DNA of 64,000 bases from Taibaiella helva. Lineage in GTDB: Bacteria > Bacteroidota > Bacteroidia > Chitinophagales > Chitinophagaceae. Both the position numbers and the translations under genes were made by a program. The notes beneath the pieces are model-generated. The model did not search any database, was not told where the DNA came from, and saw nothing but the letters and a program-made list of their open reading frames with translations. Positions within the stretch are counted from its first letter, which is position 1. Every line of letters begins with the position of its first letter. Location: the NCBI RefSeq assembly GCF_003545695.1, contig NZ_QUZZ01000001.1, positions 583,273-647,272 of the forward strand. The letters are read 5' to 3'. This document shows, piece by piece, positions 1-7,293 of the stretch.

Positions 1-541
1 TATAGCGCTCCTCCAGTATTTCCGCTACGGTAGCCACTTCCCGCTCCAGCAGCTCATTAATGGCCTTCGCGGTATTTTTTCCTTCCAGCAGCTGGCGCAC
101 TTCGCCAATGGTCAGCTGCTTGCGGATATGCAGTGCTTCCGCAAGAATGAAAGCGGCATCGCTCAGATTGAGCGGTGGCGTTGCGAAAGTCTCGTTCCAC
201 AGCAGCAAAGATTCGCTCATGAGCTTGAGATGCGCCGGCAGCGCAGCGTTCATCACCTCGCCGATGCCACAAAGGTAATATTGCGCCACCCATTGCCAGA
301 AGTGCAGCTGCAGCGGATAGACCACCGGGTCTTCGTCGATCACATTGCGTATCGGTTTTACTGTATAGCTCTCCGGGCGGAAATCATGCGTTTGCAGCAC
401 AACGCCGGAGTAGATCTTATTGCGGCCCAGGCTTACCTCCACGCGCATACCGGGCACAAGCCTGTCCTGCCATTGCAGGGGAATGCCATAAGTAAGTGTA
501 CGGGGAAGATTAAGCGGTAATATTACGTCGGCGAACTGCAA
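1..541 (-). CDS. priA: Primosomal protein N' (PriA helicase), N-terminal part, cut by window edge
   Basis: PriA is the 3'-5' DNA helicase that reloads the replisome at collapsed forks. About 180 N-terminal residues are visible and the reading frame runs off the left edge. The translation begins LQFADVILPLNLPRTLTYGI and continues with a VPGMRVEVSLGRNKIYSGVV stretch, which matches the PriA 3'-DNA-binding domain that precedes the helicase. No ATG exists in frame between the upstream stop and the conserved start. A TTG at 541-539 gives the expected N-terminus, so I place the start there. The helicase motifs and zinc-binding cysteines lie outside the window. The gene follows the ribosomal-protein genes on the same strand, separated from them by a strong terminator hairpin. 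Confidence 0.85.
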   Translation of the reverse strand, partial: MQFADVILPLNLPRTLTYGIPLQWQDRLVPGMRVEVSLGRNKIYSGVVLQTHDFRPESYTVKPIRNVIDEDPVVYPLQLHFWQWVAQYYLCGIGEVMNAALPAHLKLMSESLLLWNETFATPPLNLSDAAFILAEALHIRKQLTIGEVRQLLEGKNTAKAINELLEREVATVAEILEERY

Positions 542-636
542 GACGGGGTATTTTATTTAGCCTTGCAAGTTAAGCATAAAACGGATCGGTCACCTATATG
601 CTTCTTGCAGCAGGATGGCAGGTGATAGCAAAGCAA

Positions 637-666
637 AAAAGCAAACCCCTGGAGGTTTGCTTTTTT
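637..666 (-). terminator. Intrinsic terminator between the rpmB-rpmG-DUF4295 group and priA
   Basis: A hairpin with arms GCAAACC/GGTTTGC is flanked by A-runs on the left and T-runs on the right, so it can act in both directions. It sits just downstream of the DUF4295 gene on the minus strand. Confidence 0.75.
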
Positions 667-694
667 ATGATTACCCGAATCGATGTGGTAAAAA

Positions 695-865
695 TTATTT
701 CGCGTCGAAGAAATCTTTCACTTTGTCTTTGTGAATGATCGCCTCTTTGAAAGAATAAGCGCCTGTTTTGGGGCTGCGAACGGTTTTGATCACCTTCGTA
801 TAGTTCTTCGCCTCCAGGTTCGCTTTCGGGTCCTTCTTGATCGCGGTTTTCGCTGCTTTAGCCAT
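695..865 (-). CDS. Small basic DUF4295 family protein
   Basis: A 56-residue lysine-rich protein starting MAKAAKTAIKKDPKANLEAK and containing VRSPKTGAYSFKEAIIHKDK. This matches DUF4295, a short Bacteroidota-specific family normally encoded right after rpmB and rpmG. Function is not established. Its position and basic composition suggest a link to the ribosome, which is inference. It is the last gene of the minus-strand group rpmB-rpmG-DUF4295, 93 bp after rpmG, and is followed by a terminator. In many relatives ftsY comes next; here priA does. Confidence 0.85.
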   Translation of the reverse strand: MAKAAKTAIKKDPKANLEAKNYTKVIKTVRSPKTGAYSFKEAIIHKDKVKDFFDAK

Positions 866-958
866 GATATTTTTTTTGAAAAATTAGCAAATGTGCAAAT
901 CAGCAAATTATACAAATCACTCCGAATTTGCACATCTGCCTATCTGCCTATTGTTCAA

Positions 959-1141
959 TTACTTGATTTCTTTATGAACGGTTACTTTCTTAAGAATAGG
1001 ATTGTATTTTTTCAATTCAATACGCTCCGGAGTATTCTTTTTATTCTTTTGTGTGACGTAACGGCTCGTGCCGGGCATTCCGCTGGTCTTATGCTCGGTA
1101 CATTCCAAAATCACCTGAACGCGGTTTCCTTTTTTAGCCAT
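959..1141 (-). CDS. rpmG: 50S ribosomal protein L33
   Basis: A 60-residue protein, [17 protein letters not shown] at the start and [17 protein letters not shown] at the end, which is the typical bacterial L33 sequence and length. L33 is a small component of the large ribosomal subunit near the E site. The zinc-binding cysteine pairs of the C+ form are absent (only one Cys, in LECTEH), so this is the zinc-independent C- form. It lies 35 bp downstream of rpmB on the same strand and is presumably transcribed with it. Confidence 0.97.
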   Translation of the reverse strand: MAKKGNRVQVILECTEHKTSGMPGTSRYVTQKNKKNTPERIELKKYNPILKKVTVHKEIK

Positions 1142-1176
1142 CTTGGGTAATTATTGAGAATAATATAAAATGAAAA

Positions 1177-1413
1177 TTAGATTGCAACACCTTGCTCGCG
1201 CAGTTCGGAAACTACGGTGAACAGGCCTCTTTTATTAATGGTGCGAATAGCGTCGGAAGACACTTTCATTGTGATCCAGCGGTCTTCTTCAACCAGGAAG
1301 AAACGCTTGGTCTGTAAATTGGGTAAAAAACGGCGTTTTGCCTTCTTGTTAGAGAAGCAAACCTTGTGACCTGTAATTGGTTTCTTGCCGGTTACCTGAC
1401 AAACACGAGCCAT
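1177..1413 (-). CDS. rpmB: 50S ribosomal protein L28
   Basis: A 78-residue protein with the L28 signature MARVCQVTGKKPITGHKVCF and SNKKAKRRFLPNLQ. It is a structural protein of the large subunit and first gene of the rpmB-rpmG-DUF4295 group. A clear Bacteroidota promoter lies immediately upstream on the minus strand (1435-1465), leaving a short leader. Confidence 0.97.
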   Translation of the reverse strand: MARVCQVTGKKPITGHKVCFSNKKAKRRFLPNLQTKRFFLVEEDRWITMKVSSDAIRTINKRGLFTVVSELREQGVAI

Positions 1414-1434
1414 GACTTAAATTTTTTTGGACTG

Positions 1435-1465
1435 CAAAGGTGCGGATTATTTTGGAAACGGCAAA
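1435..1465 (-). promoter_or_regulatory. Bacteroidota-type promoter of rpmB
   Basis: On the minus strand TTTG (1465-1462) is followed by exactly 19 nt and then CACCTTTG (1442-1435). This fits the -33 TTTG / -7 TAnnTTTG consensus with one change, C for the first T. The rpmB start is 21 nt further on. Confidence 0.7.
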
Positions 1466-1657
1466 AATATTCTAAAAATATTTTTTTCGTTGGCTGCCCC
1501 GGCCCGCTGTTGCCAAAGCGGCTGCAAAGATACGCTTTCTTTCCCTGAAATATAAAAAAACAAGCTATGCGCTTTTTCCCCGGTCATCACCACAATTCCG
1601 TAGTTCTACGCCGCTTAATTCCGTATTTCTTCTTCCCGGATGGCCCGGGCCGGAGAC

Positions 1658-1665
1658 TAACTTTG
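1658..1665 (+). promoter_or_regulatory. -7 element of the beta/gamma-crystallin gene
   Basis: TAACTTTG matches TAnnTTTG. No clear -33 element is seen at the usual distance. Transcription would begin near 1672, giving a leader of about 78 nt before the ATG at 1750. Confidence 0.5.
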
Positions 1666-1749
1666 TTGCCGACAAATGGAGTCCGGAGACCATCAAAAAC
1701 GGGGCGAAACCGAAAAGCCATACGAGTAGGAGCCTAAACAACACATACT

Positions 1750-2076
1750 ATGGAATTTATTACCGCAGCCATCGATTTAAAAGAAGCAGGTGTTGCCAGC
1801 GCCGGGCACATTCATCTTCCCGAAGTAGTGATTTATTACGATAAGGATTTCAAGGGATCTGAATATCGTACAAACCTTAATGTTTTGTTTGTTGGTGGAG
1901 TGTGGAATGACCAGATATCTTCAATCGTCGTGGTGTCGGGGCAGTGGCAGTTTTACCTCCACCGTGACTTTGTGGAGCCGCTGGGGCCGGTGCTGGGACC
2001 GGGGTATTACCCCTGGGTCGAAGCTGTTGGCATACGCAATGACCAGGTTTCTTCATTCCGCTGTGTCGGCTATTAA
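1750..2076 (+). CDS. Single-domain beta/gamma-crystallin-like calcium-binding protein
   Basis: A 108-residue protein that looks like one beta/gamma-crystallin domain of two Greek-key motifs. Each half carries a microbial-type calcium-binding motif (N/D-N/D-x-x-S/T-S): NDQISS at residues 53-58 and NDQVSS at 97-102. Each is preceded by an aromatic-rich strand (YYDKDFKGSEY near 29-39; FYLHRDF near 68-74), as the fold requires. There is no signal peptide and no sorting tail, so the protein is predicted cytoplasmic, unlike many bacterial crystallins. The role is unknown; calcium buffering or a stress structural protein is inference. It is monocistronic: own -7 element upstream and a perfect hairpin just downstream. 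Confidence 0.8.
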   Translation: MEFITAAIDLKEAGVASAGHIHLPEVVIYYDKDFKGSEYRTNLNVLFVGGVWNDQISSIVVVSGQWQFYLHRDFVEPLGPVLGPGYYPWVEAVGIRNDQVSSFRCVGY

Positions 2077-2088
2077 CCCAGCCAATGA

Positions 2089-2141
2089 CCGGAACAGCAG
2101 AAGGGATTGTTCTCATTGAACAATCCCTTCTGCTGTTCCGG
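2089..2141. terminator. Perfect 24-bp hairpin between convergent genes
   Basis: The arm 2089-2112 (starting CCGGAACAGCAGAAGG) is repeated as its exact reverse complement at 2118-2141 with a 5-nt loop. It lies 12 bp after the crystallin stop and 3 bp after the bshB1 stop, so it probably ends both convergent transcripts, although neither side has a long T-run. Confidence 0.75.
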
Positions 2142-2144
2142 AGA

Positions 2145-2876
2145 TCATACCAGGTCGGGGTAGATCAGCTGGTCCAGGTCGCTGACGCCCAGGCGGGATT
2201 CGACCATAAAGCCTTCTCCGTACTGAACACCGATGCGGTGCCCCAGCTGGCTGGCCCGGTTACGGATCTTATCCAGGAAGCCGGGGTTGGAAATATAGGT
2301 TTCAGGCTCGCCCGAATTGTCATTGAAAAACTGGGTCTTAAAGCAGCTGATCGCTTCCATTTTCTGTTCGAAGCTGCTGGAGATATCGACGATCAGGTCC
2401 GGCTCGAAGAAGCGGTCCTGGATATAATGGAATACTTTTTTAGGGCGCCAGGGGCTTTGCGGCTCGCCTTCCCATTCCGTTTCGATCTTACGCAGCCCGC
2501 TGAAAAAGCAGGCGTCGGCGATCAGCCTGCCGGCACGGCCGTGGTCGGGGTGCCGGTCAGCCAGCGCATTGGCCAGCACAAGGTCGGGCTGGAAACGGCG
2601 CAGGATGCGGATGATCTTCAGCTGGTGCTCTTTATTGTTCTGAAAAAAACCGTCGGCCATCTGCAGGTTGGTCCTCATCGAAAGGCCCAGCACCCCGGCC
2701 GAGGCCTGTGCTTCTTCATAGCGGCTCTGGACCGTACCTCTCGAGCCCAGCTCGCCTTCGGTAAGGTCGAGCACCCCGGCCTTTTGTCCTTTCCGGATAT
2801 GATTGATCAGTGTACCGGTACAACCCAGCTCTACATCGTCGGGGTGGGCGCCTATGGCGAGTATGTGAAGTTTCAT
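2145..2876 (-). CDS. bshB1: Bacillithiol biosynthesis deacetylase BshB1
   Basis: A 243-residue zinc-dependent deacetylase of the LmbE/PIG-L family. It removes the acetyl group from N-acetylglucosaminyl-malate, the second step in making bacillithiol, the low-molecular-weight thiol of many Bacteroidota and Firmicutes. The metal site is visible: AIGAHPDDVELGC at residues 7-19 and HPDHGRAG near 110. Length and the ending are typical for BshB1. bshA and bshC are not in this window. A -7 element (TAATTTTG) lies about 50 nt before the ATG. The gene ends against the perfect hairpin at 2089-2141. Confidence 0.9.
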   Translation of the reverse strand: MKLHILAIGAHPDDVELGCTGTLINHIRKGQKAGVLDLTEGELGSRGTVQSRYEEAQASAGVLGLSMRTNLQMADGFFQNNKEHQLKIIRILRRFQPDLVLANALADRHPDHGRAGRLIADACFFSGLRKIETEWEGEPQSPWRPKKVFHYIQDRFFEPDLIVDISSSFEQKMEAISCFKTQFFNDNSGEPETYISNPGFLDKIRNRASQLGHRIGVQYGEGFMVESRLGVSDLDQLIYPDLV

Positions 2877-2923
2877 GCGCTTGACAAATGCTCCGCGGCT
2901 TCTTTTATGGACGGAGATGGGCG

Positions 2924-2931
2924 CAAAATTA
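2924..2931 (-). promoter_or_regulatory. -7 element of bshB1
   Basis: TAATTTTG on the minus strand matches TAnnTTTG and lies in the gap between the DUF4294 gene and bshB1. No clear -33 element was found at the usual distance. Confidence 0.5.
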
Positions 2932-2974
2932 AGGGCTTAAGCGGAATAAATGCCGGAAAGAGAAAGGGAGCATA

Positions 2975-3616
2975 TCATGGCCTGTTGGCCAGCCGTTTCT
3001 GCTGCTGCATGTATTGATACTGGTAATAGTTTTTGGATTCTATTTCCTGCACGATCATTTCAATATCCTTATCCTTGCCGTATGGATCATACTGTGCCTT
3101 CAGATCATTGTCGAAAAAGAAGGCCGCCGTCTGGTAAATACGGGCATTCAGGCCGCCCTTAATCTCCTTGATCACGCTGTAGCAGTCCCTGCCGGTTTGC
3201 CGGTTGATCAGCTTGACCAGAATCTTTCCCTGGGTCATAGAGAGGTTTTTGAGCTCATCTTTAAAACGGCTGTTCATTTCTTTTTCCACCTGCTTCAGGT
3301 ACTGCTTACGGTCTCTTTTTTTGGTCCTGATCGCAACCTCTTTATCCACCTTATTCAGCACAAAAGCTGCGGTAACGGCATAGGGGTATACTTTGTATAC
3401 ATTGTACCGTAGCCGCCGGAGCTCGTCGCGGCGCTTGGGATCGGTATAGGGGCCGGTAATCTCGACCTCATCGATAAAGAGCATGGGATAAACCTCGCTC
3501 CCGACCTGTATGCCGCCGAGCAAAATCGTATCGTTGACGCCCTTCTGGGCGCCTGATCTGATCGCAGGCAGGAGTACCGCAACCAGGAAAAAACAGGCCT
3601 TCAACAATCTGCTCAT
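2975..3616 (-). CDS. DUF4294 domain-containing exported protein
   Basis: A 213-residue protein with an N-terminal signal peptide (MSRLLKACFFLVAVLLPAIRSGAQ). The mature part has RYNVYKVYPYAVTAAFVLNKVD, an RTKKRDRKQYLKQVEKEM stretch and TQGKILVKLINRQTGRDCY, which together match DUF4294, a Bacteroidota family of unknown function. The C-terminus is a tyrosine/glutamine-rich helix. It probably acts in the periplasm. It is encoded 98 bp upstream of bshB1 on the same strand, but bshB1 has its own -7 element, so co-transcription is uncertain. Confidence 0.8.
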   Translation of the reverse strand: MSRLLKACFFLVAVLLPAIRSGAQKGVNDTILLGGIQVGSEVYPMLFIDEVEITGPYTDPKRRDELRRLRYNVYKVYPYAVTAAFVLNKVDKEVAIRTKKRDRKQYLKQVEKEMNSRFKDELKNLSMTQGKILVKLINRQTGRDCYSVIKEIKGGLNARIYQTAAFFFDNDLKAQYDPYGKDKDIEMIVQEIESKNYYQYQYMQQQKRLANRP

Positions 3617-3777
3617 ATAGCCGGGACAATCAAAATATAAAGTTCTGATTAATTTATGAAACGGAAAAATTTTGGATCGGGATGAAGGCCCGGAGTTTAA
3701 CCGTTCAAAGATTAGCGGTAAATTATTTCCGGTTCTGCTGAAAAAATAGTTTTTTTAGCGTCAAATTCCGAAGCATA

Positions 3778-4428
3778 ATGGTTTATAATTTAAGCGTGCA
3801 GCATTCTCTGTTGTCGCAGTGGATGAGCGAGATCCGAGACCACGAGATACAGAAGGACCGGATGCGGTTTCGCCGCAATATGGAGCGCATAGGCGAAGTG
3901 GCTGCTTATGAGCTGAGCCGCAGGCTTCCCTTTACCGAACGGCTGGTACAAACGCCCATGGGTGAGTCGATGGTGAATGTGATGGACGGGCAGCCGGTGC
4001 TGACAACCATTTTAAGGGCAGGTGTACCGCTGTACCAGGGTTTGCTGAATTATTTTGACCAGGCGGACTCCGCATTCATTGCTGCCTATCGCAAGCATCA
4101 CAGGGATGGAAGCTTCGAGATTGAGCAGCATTATATTACCTGCCCATCCCTGGAGGGGCGTGTGCTGATTATCGCCGATCCGATGCTGGCTACCGGCGCC
4201 TCGCTTATCCTGGCCCTGGAAACGCTGATGGGTTATGGCAAGCCAGCCCATGTTCATATCGTTACAGCTATTGCCTGCTCCGAAGGTATTGAAAATGTGC
4301 TGCGCCGTTTTCCAGAGGTCGATATATGGGCAGGAGATATTGACGACGAACTGACGGCCAAAGGGTATATTGTGCCCGGGCTGGGCGATGCCGGCGACCT
4401 GGCTTTCGGCAGCAAGCAGCAGGGATAA
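3778..4428 (+). CDS. upp: Uracil phosphoribosyltransferase
   Basis: A 216-residue enzyme that converts uracil and PRPP to UMP (pyrimidine salvage). The PRPP-binding loop IIADPMLATGAS is near residues 131-142. The uracil-binding C-terminal part YIVPGLGDAGDLAFGS is intact. TTILRAGVPLYQG near 78-90 is the conserved RAG-type motif. Length is typical. It stands alone between the divergent DUF4294 gene and the PorP/SprF gene. No convincing promoter box was found in the 160-bp upstream gap. Confidence 0.95.
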   Translation: MVYNLSVQHSLLSQWMSEIRDHEIQKDRMRFRRNMERIGEVAAYELSRRLPFTERLVQTPMGESMVNVMDGQPVLTTILRAGVPLYQGLLNYFDQADSAFIAAYRKHHRDGSFEIEQHYITCPSLEGRVLIIADPMLATGASLILALETLMGYGKPAHVHIVTAIACSEGIENVLRRFPEVDIWAGDIDDELTAKGYIVPGLGDAGDLAFGSKQQG

Positions 4429-4622
4429 TGCTGAAATACATGAGGATGTGGGCCCGAAAGTCGTAGTTGCAAAGCACTGTGTTTTCCGCTATTTTCGTAT
4501 AGTAAAGGGGCGCAAATACCCAACACAAAATTTTTTTTCGCTGTCTATTGTATAATATCTTCCTTTGTGCTATTTTGTGCACAATTGATAAGAAAAATTG
4601 GTAATCCCGATAAATAAAAATC

Positions 4623-5666
4623 ATGAAGAAAGTATTACTAAGCGCGTTGGCTCTGGCAGGTATTTCTTTGGGTGTAGGGGCTCAGGATGTGCACTTTACC
4701 CAATACTTTACGTCACCGCTGACTTTGAATCCTGCGCAAACAGGGCTTACCCAAAATGACTGGCGCGCATCGGCAAACTTTCGGACTCAGTGGTATACGG
4801 TATCTGATAACCCTTACATGAGCGGAACGGTTGCCTTTGATATCCCTACGCTGAGGGGTAAGCTGCCAGAGGGCGATGCCCTGGGTATCGGTGTGCTGGG
4901 TTTGTACGACAGGTCCGGCAGCGGAGGATTACAGAATACCACAGTCGGATTATCTGTTGCCTACCATAAAGCCTTTGGTATAGACAAGCAGCATACTTTG
5001 TCATTGGGCGTACAGGGTTACCTCGTTCAAAAAAGCATCCAGTTCGATAAGCTCATCTTTGGCGATCAGTTCGATCCCAATATGCCGGAAGGTTACCTGA
5101 AGGGGACTTCCGCTGAAAGCTTCGGTAATGCCGATCTTACTTATCCCGACTTCAATGCCGGTATCATGTATTCAGGTCGTGTAGCGGAAAAAGCGACGCT
5201 GTATGGTGGTTTTGCCTATTATCACTTTACCCGCCCCGAAGAGAAGTTTCTCCAGAGCGGCAGCGCAGTAAAGATCAATTCCCGTTATTCTGCCCACCTT
5301 GGCGGTTCTTTTGAAATGAATGAGAATACGGTGATGTACCTCAGCGCTATGTACCAGAAGCAAGGGCCGGCCTCCGAATTCCTGCTGGGTGGCGCAGTTG
5401 GTTTTGTAATGAACCCCGGTCACGACGAGTTTACCCGCAATACCGTATTCTACCTGGGTGGCTGGTATCGCTACGGTGACGCGATCGCTCCCTATATCGG
5501 GTTCGAATGGTCCCGTATGAAGATCGGCTTCAGCTATGACGTAACCTTGTCCAGCGCACAGAATATGAACGGTGGCCAGGGTGCCTATGAAGTTTCCGTG
5601 ATCTACAACGGTATCATCAACAAAATTACCCGCAAAAAATACAACTTCGCCTGTCCTAAGTTCTAA
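4623..5666 (+). CDS. PorP/SprF family type IX secretion outer-membrane protein
   Basis: A 347-residue protein with a signal peptide ending LGVGAQ, followed by DVHFTQYFTSPLTLNPAQTG, the standard start of PorP/SprF proteins. The rest alternates as amphipathic beta-strands expected of an outer-membrane barrel. PorP/SprF proteins assist T9SS secretion or surface attachment of partner cargo, often proteins with type B tails. The best-known copies sit next to gldK or large adhesins. This one is about 48 kb from gldKLMN and has no adhesin neighbour. It ends at a strong terminator. Confidence 0.88.
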   Translation: MKKVLLSALALAGISLGVGAQDVHFTQYFTSPLTLNPAQTGLTQNDWRASANFRTQWYTVSDNPYMSGTVAFDIPTLRGKLPEGDALGIGVLGLYDRSGSGGLQNTTVGLSVAYHKAFGIDKQHTLSLGVQGYLVQKSIQFDKLIFGDQFDPNMPEGYLKGTSAESFGNADLTYPDFNAGIMYSGRVAEKATLYGGFAYYHFTRPEEKFLQSGSAVKINSRYSAHLGGSFEMNENTVMYLSAMYQKQGPASEFLLGGAVGFVMNPGHDEFTRNTVFYLGGWYRYGDAIAPYIGFEWSRMKIGFSYDVTLSSAQNMNGGQGAYEVSVIYNGIINKITRKKYNFACPKF

Positions 5667-5685
5667 GACAGCAAAAAATACAGAG

Positions 5686-5718
5686 AGAGGGTTGCTTATG
5701 GGCAACCCTCTTTTTTTG
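5686..5718 (+). terminator. Rho-independent terminator of the PorP/SprF gene
   Basis: Arms AGAGGGTTGC and GCAACCCTCT around a 6-nt loop, followed by seven or more Ts. It starts 20 bp after the stop codon. Confidence 0.9.
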
Positions 5719-6278
5719 TATAAACATGGTCCAGACAAGCAGCATCCGGCTGCAGAAAGGCCGGGCTGTAGCGGCGATAGTATGATGCATCAGCCGGGCC
5801 GGGGCACAAGAGCAGGTTTCAAAGGATCAATCAGCGGAGCAAGCGGAAAAGTTGGGAATACAATTAAGTATGGTCCTGACAAAATCCGGAGCACCGATTC
5901 ATGTCTCAGAGGATGGAACGCTTTATACTTATCGGTGAGCTTGTAGCGCATCTGCTCGGGTCAGGCCGGTCGGGACATACAATGGCCCTGACAGTAGGCT
6001 GAATCCGTCTCTTTCTTAGCAACCCTGGTTTTGCTCCTACGGAGCAATTTATGTTTGTTCCTTGCTGGCGCTACAAACGTTAGGCTCCGTAGGAGCCCTA
6101 TAACGCGCGGATAGCTATAGGAATCATCTCCCCGATCCTGTGGACCGGGAAGGGGTGTGTACAGCAGTGCGGGCCCGACTGTGCTATCTTATCATTTCGT
6201 AATGGAAGTTCCCATAACCTCATCCGTACACTTACTGTCCCCCAGATCTTCCGCTTGACCCGGTAATATTTTAAAAAG
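5719..6278. other. Non-coding region between two terminators
   Basis: About 560 bp without a plausible gene: short reading frames here have no family resemblance. The only structure recognised is the nested palindromic repeat at 6033-6096. A weak inverted repeat (GTCAGG...CCTGAC) lies near 5960-5993. Confidence 0.6.
6033..6096. repeat. Nested palindromic repeat element (GCTCCTACGGAGC type)
   Basis: GCTCCTACGGAGC at 6033-6045 is the exact reverse complement of GCTCCGTAGGAGC at 6084-6096. Inside, GTTTGT (6053-6058) pairs with ACAAAC (6073-6078). Each outer arm is also nearly self-complementary. The element could fold as one long stem or as a three-hairpin structure. From general knowledge, similar elements are scattered in Bacteroidota genomes; only one copy is in this window. 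Confidence 0.7.
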
Positions 6279-6306
6279 AAAAGCGCCCCGCATGCGGGGC
6301 GCTTTT
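6279..6306 (-). terminator. Palindromic terminator of the T9SS cargo gene
   Basis: A perfect 28-bp palindrome built from AAAAGCGCCCCGCA and its reverse complement. The outer A/T bases supply a T-run in either direction. It is 23 bp after the stop of the minus-strand gene at 6330. Confidence 0.88.
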
Positions 6307-6329
6307 TATGTTTTCATCCGGAAGATGAA

Positions 6330-7214
6330 TTACTTCCTGTTGAATTTGCTTACGAAGCGTTTGCCTTCAGCAGAAACTTCTACCATGTACAGACCAGAGT
6401 TCAGGTTAGATACGTTGATAGAGAATTTGTGATCTCCTGCTTTAACTTTACCCAGGTCCTGAGTCTTAACAGTGCGACCAGCGATATCAGTGATCCGTAC
6501 AACAGCGTTAGCAGCTTTGTCCAGGTTGAAATCAAAGTTCAGGTTATCCATAACAGGGTTGGGGTAAACGTTCAGGGCAACTTTAGAATCGCCACCGAAT
6601 TCGATGATACCTACGCCACCGCTGCATTTGTCTGCAGCACCGGAACCGAATTTAACGTTGTCAACATTGTCCCTGTTGTTGCCGGTAAAGGCAGCATACA
6701 GCTGGTCAGCGGTAGTAGCAGCATTGAGTGCAGCACCGTCAAAACCAGGATCGTTGAAGTAACCGAAATCTACGTCATAACCATAGATAAGGGCATAAGT
6801 ACATACCTTGGAATCAGCGGGGTAAGCAACGGTTTTAGCTCCGGAAGTGAAGTTAAACACCTGACCCTGGCCAACATTCCAGTACAGGGTATCTTTTGCG
6901 CCAGGAGCAATGCTCAGAGCAGGAGTACCCAGAGAGAGCAGGTTCTTAGTATTGGAGCCGGTAGGGGCAATACCCATAGCAGTCAGATCCATAATGATGG
7001 TAAGAGTATCAGTAGTAGTGATGGCATCTGTACCATTGTTTGAAATCTCAATTTGATACTTCATGGTATCAGTGCCGGCAACAAAGTTGTTGAAAGTCTG
7101 ATTGTCCATGGGGTTCAGCAACCGTACTCCTAAGTCGATAGCTTTAGACGTTTGTGCCATTACTCCAGTAGTAGCTGCTGCGATCAAACCCAGCGTCAAG
7201 TAGATACGTTTCAT
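6330..7214 (-). CDS. Secreted protein with T9SS type A sorting domain
   Basis: A 294-residue protein with a signal peptide (MKRIYLTLGLIAAATTGVMAQ) and a C-terminal type A sorting domain of about 80 residues. The tail contains VALNVYPNPVMDNLNFDF, VRITDIAGRTVKTQDL, LNSGLYMVEVSAEGKRFVSK and ends FNRK. Such tails direct export across the outer membrane by the T9SS and are then cleaved. The middle part (residues 25-210) is rich in Thr/Asn and predicted beta and I cannot assign it to a named family. It is monocistronic, with a promoter upstream and a palindromic terminator downstream. Confidence 0.9.
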   Translation of the reverse strand: MKRIYLTLGLIAAATTGVMAQTSKAIDLGVRLLNPMDNQTFNNFVAGTDTMKYQIEISNNGTDAITTTDTLTIIMDLTAMGIAPTGSNTKNLLSLGTPALSIAPGAKDTLYWNVGQGQVFNFTSGAKTVAYPADSKVCTYALIYGYDVDFGYFNDPGFDGAALNAATTADQLYAAFTGNNRDNVDNVKFGSGAADKCSGGVGIIEFGGDSKVALNVYPNPVMDNLNFDFNLDKAANAVVRITDIAGRTVKTQDLGKVKAGDHKFSINVSNLNSGLYMVEVSAEGKRFVSKFNRK

Positions 7215-7254
7215 AGTTCTTCTTTTTTTGTTTATAAAAATTTAATTTAGGCTT

Positions 7255-7286
7255 CAAATGTAGGAAAGATTTTGGATAATTTCCAA
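7255..7286 (-). promoter_or_regulatory. Promoter of the T9SS cargo gene
   Basis: On the minus strand TTG (7286-7284) is followed by 21 nt and TACATTTG (7262-7255), matching the Bacteroidota -33/-7 arrangement. The start codon is 40 nt downstream. Confidence 0.6.
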
Positions 7287-7293
7287 CACCGCG

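Larger units (their letters stand above)
1414..1749. other. Divergent intergenic region rpmB / crystallin gene
   Basis: About 335 bp without a supported gene. It holds the rpmB promoter (minus strand) and a plus-strand -7 element for the downstream gene. The middle part, roughly 1500-1640, shows nothing further that I recognise. Confidence 0.6.

Noticed and set aside
5692..5946. Plus-strand 84-codon open frame in the 5.7-6.3 kb gap
   Set aside because: It begins inside the terminator of the PorP/SprF gene and has no recognisable composition or motif.
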